From: Anaerobranca gottschalkii DSM 13577
GTDB taxonomy: Bacteria > Bacillota > Proteinivoracia > Proteinivoracales > Proteinivoracaceae
Assembly: GCF_900111575.1 (NCBI RefSeq)
Contig: NZ_FOIF01000002.1
Coordinates: 1 to 64,000 of the forward strand
Reading direction: 5' to 3'
DNA: 64,000 nucleotides
The position numbers were made by a program, and so were the translations under genes. Every line of letters starts with the position of its first letter. Positions within the stretch are counted from its first letter, which is position 1. Under the pieces are notes generated by a model. It had not been told where the DNA came from. It searched no databases and saw only the letters and a program-made list of their open reading frames with translations. Shown here piece after piece: positions 8,193-17,116 of the stretch.

Positions 8193-9330
8193 GGCTAATG
8201 TGGTGATTATAGGCGGAGGGATAATAGGTTGTTCGATAGGTTATTACTTAGCTAAGTATGGAGTAGAAGATATAGTAATTATTGAAAAAGAATATCCGGC
8301 GGCAGGATCAACAGGACGTTGTGGAGCCGGTGTAAGACATCAATGGGGCCTTGAAATGAATTGCCTTTTAGCTAAAGATAGTATTAAAGAATTTGAAAGA
8401 TTACATGAAGAAATACCAACGGAATTTGATATCCAGTTTAAACAAAAAGGTTATTTAATGTTAGCCTATAGTGAAAAGGTAGTGGAGCAATATAAAAAAA
8501 ATATAGCTTTACAAAGGTCTTTAGGCATTGATGTTCAGTTACTATCTCCTCAAGAAGCTAAAGAAATCGTACCCCATTTAAATACAGATGGCTTATTAGC
8601 TGCTACATATTGTCCTAAGGATGGTCATATAAATCCTTTTCTCGCTAACTTAGTATATGCCATTGGAGCCGAAAGGTTGGGAGTTCAAATTTATAAGTAT
8701 ACAGAAGTAGTTGATGTTGAGGTAATAAATGGAAGAGTGACATCTGTGATTACTACAAAAGGAAAGATTAAAACTAATTACCTAATAAATGCTGCTGGCC
8801 CTTATGCCCAGTTTATAGCTAAAATGGTAGGTATTGAACTTCCTGTATATTCTGAAAGGCATCAAATTCTTGTAACTCAACCGGTAAAGCAAATACAAGA
8901 CCCCATGGTAATCTCTTTAGAATATGGTTTTTACTGTCAACAAGTCCCCCATGGCAGTTTTATAATGGGTTTTGGTGACCCTAATGAGTTGAAGGGAACT
9001 GATATATCTTCTACTGCTAATTTTTTAGAGGAAATGGCTGAAAAAATAATTCCAGTTCTCCCTGTTTTGAAAAATATTAAAGTGTTAAGACAATGGGCAG
9101 GATTATATAATATGACTCCAGATGCCCAACCAATCCTAGGGAATACTGAAGAAGTAGAAAATTTTTATTTAGCTAATGGATTTAGTGGTCATGGCTTTAT
9201 GATAGCACCAGCGGTAGGGAAGTTAACAGCTAAAATGATTACAGATCAACCATTAGATATCGATATTAAAGTATTAAATCTCAAACGGTTTAAAGAAGGT
9301 AAACTGATTAGAGAACCATCTGTAGTATAA
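8182..9330 (+). CDS. FAD-dependent amino/imino acid dehydrogenase (DAO family), catalytic subunit
   Basis: This 382-residue flavoprotein starts with the dinucleotide motif GGGIIGCSIGYYLA, then GSTGRCGAGVR, and ends with the DAO-family stretch WAGLYNMTPDAQPILG and NGFSGHGFMIAPA. It matches the beta subunits of L-proline, sarcosine, D-hydroxyproline and opine dehydrogenases, so it should oxidise an amino or imino acid and feed electrons to the other four subunits. The exact substrate cannot be read from sequence. The ATG at 8182 is preferred over TTG at 8167 because GGAGG (8169-8173) precedes it. It is the last gene of the five-gene operon. Confidence 0.8.
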   Translation: MKNKANVVIIGGGIIGCSIGYYLAKYGVEDIVIIEKEYPAAGSTGRCGAGVRHQWGLEMNCLLAKDSIKEFERLHEEIPTEFDIQFKQKGYLMLAYSEKVVEQYKKNIALQRSLGIDVQLLSPQEAKEIVPHLNTDGLLAATYCPKDGHINPFLANLVYAIGAERLGVQIYKYTEVVDVEVINGRVTSVITTKGKIKTNYLINAAGPYAQFIAKMVGIELPVYSERHQILVTQPVKQIQDPMVISLEYGFYCQQVPHGSFIMGFGDPNELKGTDISSTANFLEEMAEKIIPVLPVLKNIKVLRQWAGLYNMTPDAQPILGNTEEVENFYLANGFSGHGFMIAPAVGKLTAKMITDQPLDIDIKVLNLKRFKEGKLIREPSVV

Positions 9331-9357
9331 TTATTTAACACAATCTAGAGGGATAGA

Positions 9358-9386
9358 TTGACTTTTAATGTGATTTTAGGTATAAT
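9358..9386 (+). promoter_or_regulatory. SigA-type promoter for valS
   Basis: TTGACT (9358-9363) and TATAAT (9381-9386) are 17 bases apart. Transcription would start near 9393, just upstream of the T-box leader. Confidence 0.85.
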
Positions 9387-9411
9387 ACCTGGTAAAAAAT
9401 AAATATTTTAA

Positions 9412-9646
9412 AAGCTATGAGTAGGAGGAGTAAGTATTACTCTAGTCCAGAGAGGGAAAGGCTGGTGGAAATTTCCCCTAGAAAGGATACTGAAAGTCGC
9501 CTACAAGCTGCTTATCTGAATTATAGTAGGGTAAGCCGGTATGTCCGTTATAATATCGAGTGCCGAATTTATTTAATTCGGAATTTAGGTGGTACCGCGG
9601 AATTTTACCCTTTCGTCCTAACTGGATGGAAGGGTTTATTTATTTG
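9412..9646 (+). promoter_or_regulatory. T-box riboswitch (valine) upstream of valS
   Basis: The leader has the T-box sequence AATTTAGGTGGTACCGCGG (9582-9600), which binds the uncharged tRNA acceptor end. It also has stem I landmarks: base pairing of GTAGG (9421-9425) with CCTAC (9499-9503), and a GCTGGTGGAAATT apical region (9471-9483 area). The specifier loop reads GAAAGTCG at 9492-9499, with GTC (9496-9498), a valine codon, matching the downstream gene. Uncharged tRNA-Val should stabilise the antiterminator and allow valS transcription. A short reading frame across this leader is not a gene. Confidence 0.92.
9607..9646 (+). terminator. Regulated terminator of the valS T-box
   Basis: CCCTTTCGTCC (9608-9618) pairs with GGATGGAAGGG (9624-9634), with two G-U pairs, then TTTATTTATTT. 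The T-box sequence immediately upstream would compete with this hairpin when uncharged tRNA is bound. Confidence 0.88.
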
Positions 9647-9664
9647 ATTAAAGGAGGAATATTC

Positions 9665-12298
9665 ATGGAAAAAGTATATGACCCTAAATCTTTTGAAGAA
9701 AAATGGTATAATATTTGGTCAGAACAAGGGCTTTTTAAGCCATCTGGAGACAAAACTAAAGAAAGTTTCACTATCGTAATTCCACCACCAAATGTAACTG
9801 GTGCTCTACACATGGGTCATGCCCTAGATAATACATTACAAGATATCCTAATTCGTTGGAAAAGGATGCAAGGTTATGATACTTTATGGGTACCAGGTAC
9901 AGATCATGCAGGGATAGCTACACAAATTAAGGTAGAGGAACACCTAAAAAAGGAACAAGATAAAACAAGACATGATTTGGGTAGGGAAAAGTTTTTAGAT
10001 TTAGTGTGGAAATGGAAAGAAGAATATCATCAAAGGATTACTTCCCAACTAAAAAAACTAGGAGTCTCTTGTGATTGGTCAAGGGAGAGATTTACTCTAG
10101 ATGAAGGGTGTTCTGAAGCTGTTAAAACAGTGTTTGTTGAGCTATATAAGAGGGGATTAATCTATAGAGGTAAGTACATTATTAATTGGTGTCCCCGCTG
10201 TCAAACAGCTTTATCTGATATAGAAGTTGAACATATCGAAAAGCAAGGTAATTTATGGCATATAAAATATCCCGTTGAGAATAGTGATCAATACTTAGTA
10301 GTTGCAACAACTAGACCGGAAACCATGTTGGGTGATACTGCTGTGGCAGTAAATCCTAAAGATGAGAGATATAGGGATTTAATTGGAAAAAATGTAATTT
10401 TGCCAATTACTAATAGAATAGTACCAATAGTAGCCGATGAATATGTAGATGCTGAATTTGGTACTGGTGCTGTAAAGGTAACACCAGCCCATGACCCCAA
10501 TGATTATGAAATTGCTAAAAGACATGATTTGCCTTCAATTGTAGTAATTGATGAAAGAGGAATAATGACAGGAGAAGCTTTACATTATCAAGGTATGGAT
10601 CGTTTCCAATGCCGTAAGGAATTGATAAAAGAATTAGAGGATTTAGGATATTTAATAAAGGTAGAAGACCATCTTCATAGTGTTGGACATTGTGAACGTT
10701 GCTCTACTGTTATAGAACCCTATTATTCAGATCAGTGGTTTGTTAAAATGAAACCATTAGCTCAGCCTGCCATTGAAAAAGTTAAATCTGGGGAAATAAA
10801 ATTTATACCTGAAAGGTTTGCTAAAATATATTTAAATTGGGTAGAAAATGTCAGAGATTGGTGTATATCTAGACAAATCTGGTGGGGACATAGGATACCA
10901 GCTTGGTATTGTGAATGTGGAGAGGTAATTGTTGAGCGAGAAACTCTTACCCTTTGTGGTAAATGTGGTGGATCAAACTTAAAACAAGATGAAGATGTAT
11001 TAGATACATGGTTTAGCTCAGCCCTTTGGCCTTTCTCAACTTTAGGATGGCCGGAAAACACCCCTGATTTTCAACGTTATTTCCCTACATCTGTTTTAGT
11101 TACAGGTTATGATATCATATATTTTTGGGTTGCTCGAATGATATTTACTTCCTTAGAATTTACTAAACAAAGACCTTTTGAGTATGTCTATATCCATGGT
11201 TTAGTAAGGGATGCCCAAGGGCGAAAAATGAGTAAGTCTTTAGGAAATGGTGTTGATCCATTAGATATAATCGATAAATATGGTACAGATACCCTAAGGT
11301 TTACATTGATTACCGGGATAGCCCCAGGAAATGATATTCGCTTTAGTGAAGATAAAGTAGAAAATAGTAGAAACTTTGCAAATAAAATTTGGAATGCAGC
11401 TAGGTTTGTTTTGATGAATTTACAGGATTTTAATGTAGAAGATTTGGATATCCAATCAAATTTGGTTTTAGCTGATAAGTGGATTTTAAGTAGATTAAAT
11501 ACAACTATTCAAAATGTAAATAAAGAATTAGAAAGATTTGAGTTAGGTAATGGAGCTAAAGAAGTTTATGATTTTCTATGGAATGAGTTTTGTGATTGGT
11601 ATATAGAAATAACAAAACCTAGACTATATGGAAATAATATTAAAGATAAAAAAACAGCCCAATCTGTTTTGGTCTATGTTTTAACGGAAACTATGAAATT
11701 ATTACATCCTTTCATGCCCTTTATTTCAGAAGAAATATACAGCTTTTTACCTACAAAAAAAGGCTATTTAATAACAGAACAATGGCCGGAAGTTGATGAG
11801 AGATTAATTAACCCTGAAATAGAAAGGCAATTCTCTTATATTATGGAAATCATTAAAGCAATCAGGAATGTTAAGAGTGAAATGAATGTTGCTTCTAAGA
11901 AAGATGTAGAAGCTATAATTGTAACAAAGGATAAAGGGGTTTATAAGGAAATAGTAGATGGTGAAATCTATATTAAGCCTTTAGCTGGCCTTAAGACCCT
12001 TATTGTTAAGGAAAGACAAGAAGAAAAAATTCAAAAAGCTGTTACTCAGGTGGTATCAGCGGGAGAAATATTCTTACCATTATCAGGGTTAATAGATTTA
12101 GAGCAGGAAATTCAGCGTTTAAACAAAGAAATCAAAAATCTAGACTTTGAAGTAGAAAGAATTCAGAAAAAATTAGAGAATCCTGGTTTTGTCCAAAAAG
12201 CTCCCCAAGCTGTTATTGAAAAAGAAAAGGCAAAAATGGAAGAATATATGAGGAAAAGAAGTAAAATAATTGAAAGATTGCAGGAGTTAAAAGAATAA
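9665..12298 (+). CDS. valS: Valyl-tRNA synthetase
   Basis: This 877-residue class I synthetase charges tRNA-Val. It has HMGH within PPNVTGALHMGHALD near residue 45, KMSKS within GRKMSKSLGNGVDP, the editing domain with TTRPETMLGDTA, Zn-type cysteine pairs (CPRC, CERC, CGKC), and a C-terminal coiled coil from about residue 810 (LEQEIQRLNKEI). The ATG at 9665 follows AAAGGAGG. Expression is controlled by the valine T-box immediately upstream. Confidence 0.98.
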   Translation: MEKVYDPKSFEEKWYNIWSEQGLFKPSGDKTKESFTIVIPPPNVTGALHMGHALDNTLQDILIRWKRMQGYDTLWVPGTDHAGIATQIKVEEHLKKEQDKTRHDLGREKFLDLVWKWKEEYHQRITSQLKKLGVSCDWSRERFTLDEGCSEAVKTVFVELYKRGLIYRGKYIINWCPRCQTALSDIEVEHIEKQGNLWHIKYPVENSDQYLVVATTRPETMLGDTAVAVNPKDERYRDLIGKNVILPITNRIVPIVADEYVDAEFGTGAVKVTPAHDPNDYEIAKRHDLPSIVVIDERGIMTGEALHYQGMDRFQCRKELIKELEDLGYLIKVEDHLHSVGHCERCSTVIEPYYSDQWFVKMKPLAQPAIEKVKSGEIKFIPERFAKIYLNWVENVRDWCISRQIWWGHRIPAWYCECGEVIVERETLTLCGKCGGSNLKQDEDVLDTWFSSALWPFSTLGWPENTPDFQRYFPTSVLVTGYDIIYFWVARMIFTSLEFTKQRPFEYVYIHGLVRDAQGRKMSKSLGNGVDPLDIIDKYGTDTLRFTLITGIAPGNDIRFSEDKVENSRNFANKIWNAARFVLMNLQDFNVEDLDIQSNLVLADKWILSRLNTTIQNVNKELERFELGNGAKEVYDFLWNEFCDWYIEITKPRLYGNNIKDKKTAQSVLVYVLTETMKLLHPFMPFISEEIYSFLPTKKGYLITEQWPEVDERLINPEIERQFSYIMEIIKAIRNVKSEMNVASKKDVEAIIVTKDKGVYKEIVDGEIYIKPLAGLKTLIVKERQEEKIQKAVTQVVSAGEIFLPLSGLIDLEQEIQRLNKEIKNLDFEVERIQKKLENPGFVQKAPQAVIEKEKAKMEEYMRKRSKIIERLQELKE

Positions 12299-12300
12299 GT

Positions 12301-13578
12301 ATGAAAATGTTAAACTTAATTCAATCCTTAGGAAAATTTGGGATGAATAGTGAAGGCTGTAAGAGGATGCAGCTTTTATGTGAGATGTTAGGAAATCCAC
12401 AAAGTAATCTTAAGTTTATTCATGTTGGTGGAACCAACGGTAAAGGTTCAACTTGCCACATGTTAGCATCAATATTACAAAAACAAGGTTATAAGGTGGG
12501 GGTCTATATTTCCCCTGCCTTATACAAATTTAATGAGAGAATTACTATCAATGGTCAGGAAATAAGTGATGAGGACTTAAACAAATACTATCCTCTGTTT
12601 AAAGAAACCCTTAAACATTTCCACAACCATCCATTAGGGTATCCTACGGAATTTGAAGTAGTTACAGCTTTAGCTTTTCTGTATTTTAAAGAGCAGAAAG
12701 TGGATTATGTAGTATTAGAAGTAGGTTTAGGGGGAAGGTTTGATGCAACTAATGTAGTTATTCCAATCCTTTCCATTATTACAAATATTGATTTAGATCA
12801 TACTGAAATTTTAGGGGATACTGTGGAACAAATAGCCTTTGAAAAGGCAGGAATAATTAAAGAAGGTATTCCTTTATGCCTTGGTATTATGGATGAGAAA
12901 GCTAAAAATGTCATAGCAGCTATAGCAAAGGGAAAAAATGCACAGATAAACTTAGCTGAAGAAGTTGAAATTCAACTGCTGGATGATACAGTAGAAGGAC
13001 AAGTTTTTCTGTTTGAAGGGGAAAAGTTTATTTTATCTTTACTAGGTAAACACCAAATAAATAATCTTAAAATAGTATTAAAGGCCATTCAAATCCTAAG
13101 GGAATTAAATATTCCTATCTATACCAATTCAGTAAAAGAAGGATTAAGGAATACCAAGTGGCCAGGTAGGTTTGAAATAATAACATTAGAAGGTAAAAAG
13201 ATTATTTTAGATGTTGCCCATAACCCTAATAGTATGGAAGCTTTAAAAGACAATCTGCTAAATTACTTTCCAAAGGATCATATAACTATGGTTTTAGGTA
13301 TTTTCAAAGATAAAGATATATCTTCAATGTTAAGACACTTAAAGTCATTAAAGGTTAAATTATACCTTACTAAACCTATTGGTGATAGGGGAATGGATGC
13401 AACTGAGTTAGAAAAAATAGTAAAAAAATTTGATTTAGAGATAATAGGTAAAAATAATGATTTATTAGTAGCGTTTAATGAGGCTTTTAAAGTTACTAAT
13501 AAAATAATCTGTGTATGTGGTTCCTTTAACACAGTAGGGCCAATAAGAAATTACTTATTTAGAAAAGAGTTAGATTAA
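12301..13578 (+). CDS. folC: Folylpolyglutamate synthase/dihydrofolate synthase
   Basis: This 425-residue Mur-ligase-family enzyme adds glutamate to folates. It has the P-loop GGTNGKGST near residue 44, the LEVGLGGRFDATN motif and DHTEILG, and DVAHNPNS in the C-terminal domain. It begins 2 bases after valS stops and so is co-transcribed with it, a pairing common in Firmicutes. That places folate polyglutamylation under the valine T-box. Confidence 0.95.
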   Translation: MKMLNLIQSLGKFGMNSEGCKRMQLLCEMLGNPQSNLKFIHVGGTNGKGSTCHMLASILQKQGYKVGVYISPALYKFNERITINGQEISDEDLNKYYPLFKETLKHFHNHPLGYPTEFEVVTALAFLYFKEQKVDYVVLEVGLGGRFDATNVVIPILSIITNIDLDHTEILGDTVEQIAFEKAGIIKEGIPLCLGIMDEKAKNVIAAIAKGKNAQINLAEEVEIQLLDDTVEGQVFLFEGEKFILSLLGKHQINNLKIVLKAIQILRELNIPIYTNSVKEGLRNTKWPGRFEIITLEGKKIILDVAHNPNSMEALKDNLLNYFPKDHITMVLGIFKDKDISSMLRHLKSLKVKLYLTKPIGDRGMDATELEKIVKKFDLEIIGKNNDLLVAFNEAFKVTNKIICVCGSFNTVGPIRNYLFRKELD

Positions 13579-13583
13579 AACAG

Positions 13584-13846
13584 AGATAAAGTCTTTTTAA
13601 AGGCTGTGGTAATTAAACATTCTAACAAAGTCTCCGTCGAGATTTAAGGCTTCTATCTAAAAGGAAGAAGGGTACCGCTCTAATTCGCCGTCCATGGCTC
13701 AATAGAGCTTTCGGAACGTCTTGTTCCTCACCCCTTCTTCCTTTTATCTAATCAGCTCTTAAATCTATCTCCTCGACTTAATCGTATCTTTGTTTAATTA
13801 CCACAGCTGATGATGACTTTGTCTATAGTTTGTCTTCAGTCTGAGA
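13584..13846. repeat. Palindromic intergenic repeat, copy 1
   Basis: This stretch is nearly identical to 20091-20357, with only about ten differences by eye, and contains no credible gene. It folds into one very long hairpin. GGCTGTGGTAATTAAAC (13602-13618) pairs with GTTTAATTACCACAGCT (13791-13807), GTCGAG with CTCGAC, AGATTTAAG with CTTAAATCT, and AAAGGAAGAAGGG with its complement near 13731-13745. Two small hairpins sit at the tip: GCTCTA/TAGAGC and GGAAC-GTCTT-GTTCC. The outer ends are inverted copies of AGACAAAGTC. This could be a non-autonomous mobile element (MITE-like) or a structured RNA; the transposase, if any, is not in the window. Confidence 0.8.
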
Positions 13847-13879
13847 CAAAGTTCTATGATGACTTTGTCTGTTTTTTTT
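13844..13879 (+). terminator. Intrinsic terminator after folC and repeat copy 1
   Basis: AGACAAAGT (13844-13852) pairs with ACTTTGTCT (13862-13870), followed by G and eight T. The stem repeats the terminal sequence of the adjacent palindromic element, so the element and terminator overlap slightly. Confidence 0.8.
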
Positions 13880-13888
13880 AGAAAACCC

Positions 13889-13918
13889 TTGCCTATAAAA
13901 AACAAAGGATGATATAAT
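13889..13918 (+). promoter_or_regulatory. Probable SigA-type promoter for the TPR gene
   Basis: TTGCCT (13889-13894) and TATAAT (13913-13918) are 18 bases apart, located after the terminator and 81 bases before the chosen ATG at 13999. Confidence 0.6.
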
Positions 13919-13998
13919 TATTTCTTGTTATAATCTACTTTTTTTTGTACAATATACTTAATTGTAAGCTTAAAGGAAGCTTTAAAGGTGGTGGCAAA

Positions 13999-15654
13999 AT
14001 GTCTAAGAAAACATCTAATGTTATTTCTATTTCAAAAGGAGCAGATCTTTATTTTGCTAAAGCGAATAAATATTATTTAAAAAATGACATAGATAAAGCC
14101 TTAGAATATTATAAAAGGGCAATGGTTATAGAGCCAGATAATAGTATTAACTATTTCAATGTAGCTTCATTATTAGGGGAAATAGGGGAATTTCATGAAT
14201 CAAATAAAATATTTCGTCAAACTTTAAAAATGAACCCTGAGTTTGCTGAGTGTTGGTTTTATATGGGGATTAACTATGGTCAACTGCAAAAGTACCAAAA
14301 ATCTAAAATGTGTCTTGAAAAATATTTACAATTGTGTCCTGAAGGTGAACATTCCCAACAAGCAAGGGATATATTAGGTGCCTTTAAAAGCGCTGATTTT
14401 ACCTTGGATTTCATAGATAAAAGAGATTTACAAAAAATAGAAGAGCTATGTTCAAAGGGTATCGAGTTAGTAGAAAGAGGGGAATATGATAAAGGGGAGA
14501 AGTTATTTGAAGAAGCAAAGAAAATAAATTCTAAAGTAACAGCACCTATCAATAATTTAGCATTAACATATTATTATCAAGGTAGTTTACAAAAGGCAAT
14601 TGCTGAATCTAAATTAGCTTTATCTATTGATCCTACTAACATTTATTCTTTATGTAATATAATTGCTTTTTATAAAGAAGCAAATGATGAAGTAAATCTC
14701 AGAGCCATGGTAAAACAATTAGCAACTATAGATATAGAAAATTTAAATACTGAAGAACTAATTAAATTAGCGGTAACTTATGGAAATTTAGGAAAAGACT
14801 CAATAGCAGCTTCCTATTTACATTTAATCCTCCAAGAAGAACCTTATAATTTTAAAGCATTATATTACGGAGCTATAGCTGATTTTAATAGGAAAAAATT
14901 TAAACTATCTAAAGGAAAATGGATTAGATTAAAGGAAATTGAACCTGGTAATCCTTTTACATCTTATTATACTAACTTAATTGATAAGATTATTGCAAAA
15001 GAAAAAGAATTTAGTAGACTTTCTTATCAAATAAAAGTTCCTTATAACTCCCTTCTTGAAATAGTAAAGATACTTTCTTCTTCTGATTTAAAGGAAGAAG
15101 TAAATCAATATCGGGAAGATTATTCATTATTGGATTCTATGATTTGGGTTTTAAATAAAGGTGATAATTGTTTAAAAGAACCTTTGATTAACTTAATGCT
15201 AAGTTTAAAAGATGGTAAATACTTAGCTGCAGTAGTTGATTTTTGTTATGACATTCAACAAAACTATCATCTAAGAAATTACGCTTTTCAAAAAATACTT
15301 AATTTAACTTACAGTTTCTCTTCTTGTGAGTTTTGGAGAAAGGATATTTATGAAAATCAAAGGGAATGGACAGAACCTCAAAGATTAGTATTACAAAAAG
15401 CTATAAAACAAATAGAAGTAAAAAATGAATTAGTGTTTATTTATTCAGTTCAAGCTATTTGGAATGATTATATTTTAAAAGAGAAACCGATAATAAGAAA
15501 TATTGATACTTGGGTAAAGGCTTTAGTAGCATTGGTAGTATCTGAGGTTGGTTGCATAAAAGGAGATCAGGAAATTATCCAAAATATTAACCTTAAAGAA
15601 AGAAGTATAAAGGAAAAAATGTTAAAAATTAAAAAAATATTATATGAAATTTAA
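13999..15654 (+). CDS. TPR-repeat protein, unknown function
   Basis: This 551-residue protein, probably cytoplasmic, has several tetratricopeptide repeats in its N-terminal half. Examples are the segments around KYYLKNDIDKALEYYKRAM, FHESNKIFRQTLKMNPEFAECW and YYQGSLQKAIAESKLALSIDPTN. The C-terminal half is alpha-helical without a recognised motif. No signal peptide is visible. The ATG at 13999 follows AAAGGTGGTGG; a longer TTG reading from 13945 runs into leader sequence. It is a single-gene unit between a promoter and a strong terminator. The TPRs suggest a protein-interaction role; nothing more specific is supported. Confidence 0.8.
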   Translation: MSKKTSNVISISKGADLYFAKANKYYLKNDIDKALEYYKRAMVIEPDNSINYFNVASLLGEIGEFHESNKIFRQTLKMNPEFAECWFYMGINYGQLQKYQKSKMCLEKYLQLCPEGEHSQQARDILGAFKSADFTLDFIDKRDLQKIEELCSKGIELVERGEYDKGEKLFEEAKKINSKVTAPINNLALTYYYQGSLQKAIAESKLALSIDPTNIYSLCNIIAFYKEANDEVNLRAMVKQLATIDIENLNTEELIKLAVTYGNLGKDSIAASYLHLILQEEPYNFKALYYGAIADFNRKKFKLSKGKWIRLKEIEPGNPFTSYYTNLIDKIIAKEKEFSRLSYQIKVPYNSLLEIVKILSSSDLKEEVNQYREDYSLLDSMIWVLNKGDNCLKEPLINLMLSLKDGKYLAAVVDFCYDIQQNYHLRNYAFQKILNLTYSFSSCEFWRKDIYENQREWTEPQRLVLQKAIKQIEVKNELVFIYSVQAIWNDYILKEKPIIRNIDTWVKALVALVVSEVGCIKGDQEIIQNINLKERSIKEKMLKIKKILYEI

Positions 15655-15685
15655 CCTAATTCTATATTAGGTTAAATTTTTTTTT
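15649..15685 (+). terminator. Intrinsic terminator after the TPR gene
   Basis: ATTTAACCTAAT (15649-15660) pairs with ATTAGGTTAAAT (15666-15677) and is followed by an uninterrupted T-run. The stem includes the TAA stop codon of the TPR gene. Confidence 0.92.
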
Positions 15686-15694
15686 AAAACAACT

Positions 15695-15723
15695 ATTTCG
15701 TATTACGAAATTTATGTTATAAT
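15695..15723 (+). promoter_or_regulatory. Palindromic operator overlapping the MFS promoter
   Basis: ATTTCGTA (15695-15702) and TACGAAAT (15704-15711) form a perfect 8-bp inverted repeat around one base. A TATAAT -10 lies at 15718-15723, so the palindrome covers the -35 position. A dimeric repressor of MarR or TetR type would block this promoter. No such regulator gene is adjacent. Confidence 0.6.
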
Positions 15724-15760
15724 TAATATTGAGAATATTAGAGGAGTTGATTAATCTATC

Positions 15761-17041
15761 ATGGGAAATTATTCTCTTACTGAACAGGATATAAAGCATA
15801 ATATAAGGTGCAATACATTAAATGGTATTTATTCTGTATTAGCACTAAATTTAGTAACTCCCTTTATAGGTATCTTAGCGAAAAATTTAGGAGCAGAGAC
15901 TTATGAAATAGCTATGTTAAGTTCTTTTCCAGCATTGATATCTGTATTCTCTATGATTCCAGGGGGAATTTTAGTAGATATATTTAAAGAAAAAAAGAAA
16001 ATTACTGGATTGTTTATCTTTATAACTAGATTTTTCTTTCTACTTTTAGCATTAACCCCTCAATTACCTACTCCTTATAGGGTTAGTGCTCTAATTGTAA
16101 TTTATGGTATTATGAATTTCCCGGGAAGTATATCAGGAGTTGCCTGGCAGTCCTTTATTGCCACTGCTATCCCAGCAGAAAGAAGGGCTCAAGCCTTTGC
16201 TACTAGAAATAAAATTACTTCTATTTGTGGAATGATTATTACCCTTTTAGCTGGGCAAATATTAAGGATATACAAAGGGAGTTCTGAGATTAAAATATAT
16301 CAATTGTTTTTTATTATTGCCTTTTGTTTTGCCCTTTTAGAAGTTTATTACCATTTAAAAATGAAAGAACCGACCTTTCAAGAAAATTATGTATCTACTG
16401 ATAAGAATTCTGAAACCTTTATCAATAAGGGGAAACAAGTTTTAACATACAAGCCATTTATTTTATTTAGTCTTTGTTCACTACTGTTTCATTTTGGTTG
16501 GCAAATGGGATGGCCTTTATTTACTATTTATCAGATAGATTATTTAGGGGCAGATGGTACATGGATTAGTTATTTATCAGTAGGTAATGGATTAGCAGGT
16601 TTTGTTACATATCCTTTATGGAGTAAACTTGTAAATAAAAAAGGAAATAACTATACTGTAATTTTAGCAACATTTGCTATTGCCATGTCTCCATTTCTCT
16701 TTGCTATATCTTGGAATCTTTATGTCCTATTAATAGTTAACTTTTTTATGGGTACAGCTGTTGCTGGCATAAGTCTGGTCTTATTTAACCTATTATTAGA
16801 GGTAGTACCCAATGAAAACAGAACCCTTTATATTGCATTGTATAATACCATGATAAGTTTATCAGCTATCGCTTCACCAATGGTAGGTGCTTTCGTTTAT
16901 GAAACCTTTAGTAGTATTTATTTAGCTTTAATTACAGCAGGTACTTTTAGAATGTTAGGTTCATTTACATTTTTTCTGAGATATAAACTTTTAACAAAAA
17001 AAGAACAAAAAACAGTTTATAGTAATAATTTTAGTAATTAA
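15761..17041 (+). CDS. MFS transporter
   Basis: This 426-residue integral membrane protein has about 12 hydrophobic segments in two halves separated by a polar loop near residues 205-225. The N-terminal half has the loop GGILVDIFKEKKK after the second segment, in the position of the conserved MFS loop. It belongs to the major facilitator superfamily, most likely a drug or small-molecule exporter, but the substrate cannot be told. It stands alone behind a promoter with a palindromic operator, which fits an inducible efflux pump. The ATG at 15761 is preceded by an AGAGGAG site. Confidence 0.8.
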   Translation: MGNYSLTEQDIKHNIRCNTLNGIYSVLALNLVTPFIGILAKNLGAETYEIAMLSSFPALISVFSMIPGGILVDIFKEKKKITGLFIFITRFFFLLLALTPQLPTPYRVSALIVIYGIMNFPGSISGVAWQSFIATAIPAERRAQAFATRNKITSICGMIITLLAGQILRIYKGSSEIKIYQLFFIIAFCFALLEVYYHLKMKEPTFQENYVSTDKNSETFINKGKQVLTYKPFILFSLCSLLFHFGWQMGWPLFTIYQIDYLGADGTWISYLSVGNGLAGFVTYPLWSKLVNKKGNNYTVILATFAIAMSPFLFAISWNLYVLLIVNFFMGTAVAGISLVLFNLLLEVVPNENRTLYIALYNTMISLSAIASPMVGAFVYETFSSIYLALITAGTFRMLGSFTFFLRYKLLTKKEQKTVYSNNFSN

Positions 17042-17116
17042 ATCTATTATAACAGTTTTAATTTTCTAATTTTAGTGTTATTATGTAATTAAGGGAATTG
17101 GAGAGGAGGTCATAAT

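Noticed and set aside
9417-9647. Open reading frame beginning MSRRSKYY
   Set aside because: It covers the T-box leader, whose RNA landmarks explain the sequence.
13666-13680. GGGTACCGC in the palindromic repeat as a T-box sequence
   Set aside because: It lacks the GGTGG core and stem I, and no synthetase or amino-acid gene follows either copy.
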